Shown one piece after another: positions 18,032 to 27,000 of a stretch of 64,000 bases of DNA. Position numbers and translations under genes: made by a program. This DNA comes from Chromobacterium violaceum ATCC 12472 (GTDB taxonomy: Bacteria; Pseudomonadota; Gammaproteobacteria; Burkholderiales; Chromobacteriaceae), in NCBI RefSeq assembly GCF_000007705.1, contig NC_005085.1, forward strand, positions 3,109,752 to 3,173,751, written 5' to 3'. How positions within the stretch are numbered: position 1 is the stretch's first letter; every line of letters starts with the position of its first letter. The notes under the pieces were generated by a model, which saw only the letters and a list, made by a program, of their open reading frames with translations, did no database searches and was not told the DNA's origin.

Positions 18032-21000
18032 TTCTCAACCTTTCGACCGGGTTCCGGTGGTTTTATCTGCTGCCCTGTTCTGTAGTCAAAAGCACCGAGG
18101 TGCTTTCCATTTTTATTGTACTTTTCCAGTTCACCATGATAAGAGTCCCACTCATATATATTTCCCATTTCATCTTTCCATCTCGGACGCAGCCCCCCTC
18201 CTCCTTGAACTGGTGTTTTCGGGCGATCTCGTTTAAGCCCATCGACTCCAGTAATATCTGACACATCCGGCCTAGGAACATATTTATGATCTCCATTTTC
18301 ATAGCTGTTTGGATCAATTGGCTTTGTTATACCAAAACCTTCCAAAACCCAATCAGCAAACTCCCCAGGCTTATTTTTCGCCTCAACCGCACCATCCCAA
18401 GTATCTTTAAGCCATTTATCAATCTTTTCTGCCGAGCTTGGCTTACCATCCAATTCAGCATCTATCTTAGTCGTACTCTTACCCGGCAATCGGGCATTGA
18501 GGGCAGAGCCCGCCTCCAAAGCCTGGAATCCTTCCCCCAAGCCCAGAAGTAAAGAGTTATTCTCAACCTCTGTCTTCGCCGCGTTCACCGTCGTCGCGGC
18601 AGTCGAAGCGCCCCCCGTCCCCAGCGCCACACCCGTAACCAGGGTATTGACCAGATTTTCACGGTCTACCTTCTGCTCGGCATTCATGTCTTCCGGCTTG
18701 AGATGCTGCAGCACATTCAACGCATTGTTCAACGCCACTGCGGAAGCTCCCCCCGCAGCTGCCTCGCCACAATTTTGTCCGCTCGCCGCAGCTCCAGCGC
18801 AACCTACTGCAGCCTGCAACACGGTACGCAGGGCTTCCGTTTGTCCTTCCGGCATGCCATGGTTGCTGAGGTCTTGCAAATAAGCTTTTACCTCCTGCGC
18901 CCCCATTCCCTGCAAGTATGCCAAGCCCGCATTCTGCGCCATGCCGGTCAAGCCATTGGCTAGGTTACCGGTGATACCTGCCAAGATAGCTGTCGTCACT
19001 TGACCATTTTTACTGCCGGGCGCCCATTTGGCGGCATCCGCCTCAGTGTCGATAGCAGCCTGCTGAAGCTTATGGTACTCATCGCTGTCCTTCGACAGAC
19101 CGCTGTCTTCTGCGCGCTTCAACGCTTCCTTCGCCTCCTTGGCCGCTTCTATCTTGTTGGAGATGAAAGTGCTGACCTGCTGATTCAAGGCACTGGCCGC
19201 GTCGAACAGGCCTTGCACCTGATTGGCGTCGAAGTTGTTGGCCAGCTTGCCACTGCCGTCCTTGTCGCTGCTGACGTTGCGATTGGCGCCGGCTGCGGCC
19301 TGGGACGCGGTTTGGCCGGTTTGCACTTCCTGAAGCGCGTTATTAGTGATGATGAGGCTGCCGCCACTGATCCCCGCACGGGTGGTGCTGCTATCGTGAC
19401 CAGACGCTTGCATCGGCAAACCGCCACCCGGCCCCCCCGTGCCTACGCTCACGCTGGTGCTGCTAGCGCTGTAGTCGGTGTGGTTGTCGATGTCCTTCAG
19501 CACCAAGGCGCCGGTTTGCAGGCTGTTTTTGCCATCGGCCACTGCCTTGTCGCTGCTGGCGAGGGCCGCGCCGTTTAAGGTGGTGGTGTCGCCGACCTTG
19601 ACTTGGAAGCCGCCATCGCCAGCCTGAATGCCGGATTGGCGCTGCACGCTGGCGTAGTCGGCATCCATCTTTTGCTGGCTGTAGCTGATGGATCCGCTGA
19701 AGCCAGCGCCATACGTGCCTTCCGCGCTGAGCGTCTGGCTCTGGCTGTGATAGGTGCTGGTATCCTGCAGGCTGTCTATTTTCAAGTTACCAGCAATGTC
19801 GCCCACCACTTGCTGGCCCTTGACGATGCCTTGCAACGTGACGTTGCCGCCGGACACCAAATTGAGCTTGCCGCCGGCGTTCAGTTCGCTCAACTGGTAC
19901 TGGCTGCCATTGCCGTCCACATGCCCGCGGCTCATGCTGGCGTTGACGTTGAAGCCGGCAAACGCGCCCTTGCCCTGTTCCATTCCGAAGGCGACGCCAA
20001 CGCCGCCGCTGCTGGAACTGCTGGTGGTGTGCTCGCTGCTGGTGCTCTTGGCTGCCAGCAGCTTGATATCGCCCTCGGCCTGCAGAGTGAGGTCTTTGCC
20101 CGCGACGAATTGCGCGCCCTTGCCGCTGATGGTGCTGTCCTGCCCGGCGCCATGCGCCAGGTCCACCAGCGTGCCGCCGGACTTGAGCAGGCTGCCGCTT
20201 TCGGTATGGCTGTCGCTGACGGTGGTGCTTTCGCTATGGCTGCCGCCCACTGAAATGCTCAGTTTGACCCCATAACCTTGCTTGCCCGGATCGGTGCCCT
20301 TCATCGCCTGCTGATAGGCGGTATAGCTGTTGTAGCCAGCCAGCGCGGCGGCGGTGGTGGACAAGGCCTTGACGCGGTCATCCTTGCTCTTGGCTGCAGT
20401 ATCAGCCGCGGAAGCCATGGCCTGCACGCCGCTGATCAGCGGACTAGTCAGTTGCACGGTCAGGCCGCTGGATTTGCTCTCCGTCTTCTGCACGCTGTGC
20501 CAGGTGTCCACCGCCACGTCGAGGTTCTGTTTCTTGGTGTCCAGATACAGGTTGCCGCCGGCGGTGACGTCGCTGCCTTGCAGCGTGAAGGTGTCCCCGG
20601 TCTTGATGCTGAGATTGCCGCCGATGCTGCCCACCAGGCTGCGGTTTTGGCTTTGGGTGGTGCCCGCGCCATCCAGTTGCTGCGTCAGTTCCTTGCTGCC
20701 GATAGTAAAGCCCAGGCCTCCACCGGAGAACAGGCCGGAGGTCTCCTCTTTGTGGTACTGGAACAGGCGGCTGGTATCGGTGCCGGAGGTGATGTTGAGA
20801 TTGCGGCCGGCATCCAGCGTCACGTCGCCGCTGCCCGCCACCTGGCTGGCGTGGATGTTGATGTCGCGCTGGCCCTTGAGGATGACGGTATCTGCCGATA
20901 CCGTGCTGCCCGCCTCATGCGTGCTGTCGTGGGCGACGATGTCGGTGGTGGTGCTGCTGCTGAACCAGCCGCTGGAGTGGTGCACGGTCTTGCTGTAATC

Positions 21001-24000
21001 GCTGTGGCGCTCCACCGCGCTGCCCAGGGTGACATCGCGGCCAGCCATCAACAGGCCTTGGCCATTGCTGGTCATGGACGCCGCCTGGGTATTGATATCG
21101 CGGCCAGCCTTCAGCAGCAGTCCGGTCTCACCGTGGATGGCAGTGCCATGCTGGTTTAAGTCGTAACTGTTGCGGACTTCTTCCCCCCAACTGTTGTCAT
21201 CCCGCCGCTCAGTGGCCACCGCACCCAGCTTGATGTCATTTACCGCAGATAGAGCCAACTTGCCGCCGCTGGCCAGATTGGCGCCATTCAGCACCGCGTC
21301 GCCTTCGGCGCGCAGCAACATGTCGCCCTTGGCGGACAGGCCTGCGACGTTAAGCCTGTCGTTTTGCCAATCGTGCGAGCTACCGCGTCCATTGAGTTGG
21401 AAGCGGTTACTGTCCACTTCGGACTGCACCGTGATATTGCCTGCTGCTTGGGCAGTCAATAAGCCACCAGATTGTACCGAGGAGCCAAGCACCGTCAGAT
21501 CATTGCCGGCCTGCAACGCGACATTGCCGCCACCATTCAACACAGAGGCATTATGTTGTTTTCGGTCATAGTTATACGAACTGCTTCTCCAGCCCCAGCC
21601 TTCGCTGCCGTTTCCTTGGCTGGTATCGAGCGAAGACAAGATATTGATGTCATAACCGGCCTTGGCTTGCACGCCGCCATCCGCTTTGACGCTGGACCCG
21701 ATCAGCGAAATGTCATTGCCCGCCATGGCGCCAAGCGTGCCGCCGAAGTTAAAGCCGCTGCCGGTGTTCTTGGTCCAGCTGTAGGCGCCGCCCTTGTCGT
21801 CGCTCAAGGCGGCATAACTGTCTTGCCGACTGCCGATTTCAATATCATGCCCGGCTTGCAGCCAGCCATTGCCGCTAACCTTCACATCCGCGGCTCGGAA
21901 CTTCAGGTCGTTGCCGGCGATCATCTGCAGATTGCCCGCTTCAATCTTGACGCCATCCTTGCTGAACGCGATATCGTCCGCCACGATGATGTTATTCGCC
22001 GCATTCAAGCTCAGGTCGCCCGCCGACTTGACCGCCCCGCCTTCGATGTGGATATCGCCTGCTTTGGCGTACAGCGTGGCATCGGCCTGCAACACGCCGC
22101 TATTGACCAAGTTGCCATCCGCCAGCAAGGTCATATTGCTGCCTGCCAAGACCGCTCCCTGGCCCAGCAATGACTTTTTATCGGCATTGGCCAGATACAC
22201 CACCGGCACCAAAACGTCCTGATCATTAACCGTTTGCTTCACCAGCCAAACCATGTCGCTGGTCAATTGCGACATTTGTTCGGCGGACAACGCCACGCCC
22301 GGCGTAAGCTGAAACTTTCGCGCGTACTGCGCGCCATGATTCATGAGCTGCTGGTACTGCTCCATCGCGCTGCCATAGCCAGGCAGGAAGATTCTGCCCG
22401 TCATATCGGTGATGGCCTTACTAACCAGATGCTGTTCATAAAAGCCATCGCCCAGACGCTTGGAAACCGTGTTGGGGTCATAGCTCAGCTGTTTGAGCAG
22501 ATAATCGGAGGAAACAAACTTGGCATACTGGGTGAATTGCGGATTGGTCTCCACCAGATAGGGTTGGCTGGGCGCGGGTTTGGAATGGAAAAGACCATTG
22601 TCCGGCGCTTGATAACCATGCGCCACCGGGTTGCCCGCTTTCACGCCCGCGATTTCAAGAACCATTTGCTGCATGGCGGGCACGGCGGACAAAACCTTGG
22701 ACAAAGACATCCCCGCCGCGGCTTTTATCCCGCTATCGCCCAATGACGCCGCCGATACCGGGCCTTCCGCCTGGCCGCCCAGTTGCGCGGCGGACAGCGC
22801 GGATACCACGCCATCCGCCAGCTTAGCGGCGTCGTTTGCGCCCACGCTGCCTTGCAGCGCCTGGCCTGCGGCCTGTCCCAATGCTTTGCCGCCCATTGCG
22901 CCGCCGGTCATGGCGGATACGGCACCGCTCAAGGCATGTCCAGACAGAGAGCCGACCTCGCCCGCCAAATGCGCACCATTTTGCTCATCCAGCCGCGCGG
23001 CGGCGAGCGATTGCCCCGCGCTGCCCTCTACCTCTTGCCCCGCCAACGGGCCTGTGTGTTGGCTGCTCTGGCTTGGCAACGACTTGCCGCCGACCGCCGC
23101 GCCATCCACGCGATTGACCACGCCGCTCAGCCGCTGGCCGGCAATCTGCTGTTGACCTGAGCCATTGAGCGTCTGCCCCGCTTGCGCCGCCGGGCCTTCG
23201 CCTTGCAGCGCCCCGCCTTGCGCCGCGCCTACCTTGCCTTGCAACTGCCTGCCGGTCTCTCCGCTGGCGGCGTTGCCTTCCAACTTGACGCCCGCAGCCT
23301 GGCTGACTTGGCCATTCAAAGCCTGACCCGCGCCCGCGCCGGCATTCACGTCGCGGGCGACAGAACCGCCCGACGGCCTCTCTCCTGATGCTGCGCGCAG
23401 GGTTTGTCCGTCTGCCGCCGCCCCCCCACCCGCGCCTTGCACGCTAGAACCCGAAGCCGAACCTATTTGGCTGCCATTCGACAATTGACTGCCTTGGCTG
23501 GAGGGCACATTCACCGAGCCTTTATTGGTGTTGTAAATGGCCGGTGCCTGAATATAGAGGCGGTTATTGCCTTGGGCGATAGCGTCCACGGAGCCGATTT
23601 TAATCTTAGCAACATCTCCAATCCATTCCGATGGGGAACACTCCCCGGGACGAATCGAAAAATCCCCACCGTCACAAACTGTCGTCTCAACATGCCGTGT
23701 TGTTTTATTTAATTCCTTTCCAACATTCTTGAATGGCACACTGGAAACAGAAATCAAACTCCCACCCGCATTAATACTGCTATACTCATTACTAATCTCT
23801 CCTGCATTAACAATAATATTTCCAGAGGCTAAAATACGGGCAGGATTATTTTTGGAATCCAAAACATCAATACTAACCTCATCGTAGCTTACATAGGCTC
23901 CAACCGAATGAGTAGTCATTTCGATCTGACCACGCGGCCCACGATCTTGAACAATTATAGGGTCATATCTATCATTTTCTGTTTTTTGCTCGATGTGGAA

Positions 24001-27000
24001 GGTCGGAGCAGAAGTACTGTTTTGAAGTCTCCCCGCCTCGATATACATATTCCCATCCGACTGCAAGGTCGCAATGTGATTGAGCACTTGCCCAACCTGC
24101 GCCCCGGATTGGCCTATCCGCATATCGCCTAAACTATAAATCCATGCGCCGTCATGATTATTCAGCGTGCCGCCGATATTCAGCGCCATATTGCCCGCCG
24201 ACGCCAATAGGGCTCGGCCACCGCTATTGTCCAGATTGCCGGAACGAATCGATATATCACGTGCCGTGATCGAGCCGGCATTGGTCACATTGGCCGCGTT
24301 CAAATCCAGCACGTCCGCGCCCAGCGTGCCGTAGTTATACAAATTCTGGCTCAGATGGGTGCTGAAAGTGCCGCCTATGCTGACGCTGCCGTTATTGGTC
24401 CAGTTCAGGCCCGACAGGCTCAAGCTGCCGCCGCTTTGCAATTGGCCGTTGTTCACCAGATTGCCGCTGGCGCTGATGCTGAGGTTGCGGCCGGCTTGCA
24501 GCTGCAAGCCGCCGTTGTTGATGAAATCGCCTTGCAAGCCCAGATTCAGATCCTGGCCCGCCAGCAAGGTGCCGACGCTGCCCAGCGCTGCGGTGTTGAC
24601 GCCCAGGCTGCGCTGGCTATACACACTGCCGCTGTTGTCGAAACGTTGCGCGCTCAGTTGCAGATTGCCGTTGCCGGCGATTGCGCCGCCGCTGGTCAGT
24701 TGGCCTTGCACGGTCAACCGGCTGTCGCCGTCGCCCAGCGCCAGCACGCGCCCGCCGCCGTTGCTCAGATTGGCGGCATCCAATTGCAAAACGCGGCCGG
24801 CTTGCACCAAGCCACCATCGTTGTCTATCTGGCCGGCAGATACGGTCAGCGCGGCCTGGCTGCCCAGCGTACCTTGGCGATTGATCAGATTGCCGCCATG
24901 CAAGACGAGGTCGCCCTGGCTGCTGAGTACGCCCTGGTTGTTGTTGATATCACCGCTGCTTAGAGTGAGCTGGCCATTGGAGGTGATCTTGCCCTGCGCG
25001 CTGTTATCCAACTGGCCACGCAGGGTCAACAAGGTCTGCCCCGTACCGGCCTGGCCCAATTTGCCCCCCTGATTCCACAGATTGTTGGCGTCCAGTTGCA
25101 ACTGGCCGGCCAACAGTTGCCCTCCCTGATTCGAAAGGTCTTGTCCGACTCGGGCATTCAGCAAGCCTGAGGCTTGCAAGCTGCCCTGGCGGTTATCAAG
25201 CTGGTCTGCCTTGAGGTCTAGGTTGCCATTGCTCAACACTGCGCCACCGGCGGAGTTGTCTAGCTTGCCAGCGAGATGCAGTTGATGATCGCCATTGCCT
25301 ATGGCTTTGACGGTTCCCCCGCGGTTGTCCAGGCTTGCACCGTTCACTTGCAGGCTATTTCCCTGAATCTGGCCTTGCTGATTGTTTATCGCACCCGGCA
25401 AGCTCAGATTCAGCGCCTGCGCGCTCAACAGCGCGCCGCCCTGGTTGTTCAGGTCTTGCCGCAACTGTGTTTGCAGCCCGCCCTGGCTGGCTAGCGTGCC
25501 TTGGCTGTTATCCAATCGATTGGCGCTAACGGTGAGCGCGCCGTTGCTGAGCACTTGGCCATGCTGGTTGTTGAAATTCTGTCCCACTTGCAGCTGCGCC
25601 ACGCCGGTCCCGGTCTGGCGAATATCGCCGCCTTGATTGCTCAAGGTGTCCGTTTTGATATTCAGGCTTTGCGCCGCGAGGTGACCGCCGTCGTTGCTGA
25701 GGCTGGCTTGCTTGGTTAGGTTTAGCGCGCCGGCTGCTTGCAGCGTGCCTTTGCTGTTGTCGACCGTCGACGCGTTGATGTCCAACTGGCCATTACCGAT
25801 AATCTTGCCTTGATTGCCAAGGCTGTGGGCCACAGTCAGCTGGCTGCCAGCTTGGCCCAAGGCGGCGATCTGGCCGACATTGCTCAAGCTATCTGCGGTC
25901 ACCTGCAAATCCTGGCCCGCCTGGATCGTACCGTTGCCATTATCCAATTGCTGGCCGACAGTCAGCTGTACTTGACCTCCGCTGCCTAGCATGCCCCCGT
26001 TGTTCAGTCCCTCTTTCACGTTCAGCGCTAAATGTTGACCACCAACCACGCTGCCCTGACTGTTGCCAAGCTGGCGGAACCGTCCATCCAAAGCTTGCTG
26101 GCTATACAACTCTCCCGCCTGATTATTCAATGCATCCGAGCTGACGCTCAGGCTTTGTCCGGCGATATGGCCGCCCGTATTCGCCAACGTTTTCTGGGCG
26201 TCCACGGTCAATGCTTTGACCGATTGCAGCGTGCCCTGGCTGTTGTCGAGTGCGCCGGCCTGGACCTTCAAATCACTGGCCGCCAGGATCTTGCCTTGGT
26301 TGCTCAGTTGGCCATCAACGCGAACCGCGCTGGCATCGTCCTGTCCTTGCACCAGGATTTGGCCTTTGTTGGCGTTAGCGAGCGTTGACGTTGTCAATTG
26401 CAAGTCTTTGCCCGCCACGATGGTGCCGGCACCGTTGTCCAGCGCGCCCGCCGCCAGGATGACTTGGCCATCGCTGCCAAGCGAGCCGTCATTATGCAGA
26501 CGCCCCTGCACGCCAAGATTTAAGCCTTGCTCCCCGGCCAAGCTGCCATTGGTATTGTCCAGCGTGCCAAGTTGGGCAGTCAGCTGGCTTTGCGCATAGA
26601 TTGATCCGGCTTGGTTGCTAAGGCTGTCAGCCTTCAGTTTCACGCTCTGCGCTGCCAAGTGGCCGCCATCATTGGTCAGGCTAGCCTGCTTGGTGAGGTT
26701 CAGCGTGCCGGCCGCTTGCAGCGTGCCCTTGCTGTTGTCCACCGCCGCCGCGTTGACATCCAACTGGCCGTTGCCGGCGATCTTGCCTTGGTTGTGCAGA
26801 TCGTTGCTCACCGTCAGCGTACTGGCCGCGTCTTTGCCGAGAGCCAGGATTTGGCCTTTGTCGGCGTTGCTCAGACTTTGTGCGGTCAGTTGCAGGTCTT
26901 TGCCGGACTGGATGGTGCCGGTCGCGTTATCGAGTTCGCCCGCACTCAGCTTGACCTGGCCATCGCTACCCAGGGTGCCGTCGTTGTGCAACGTACCGGT

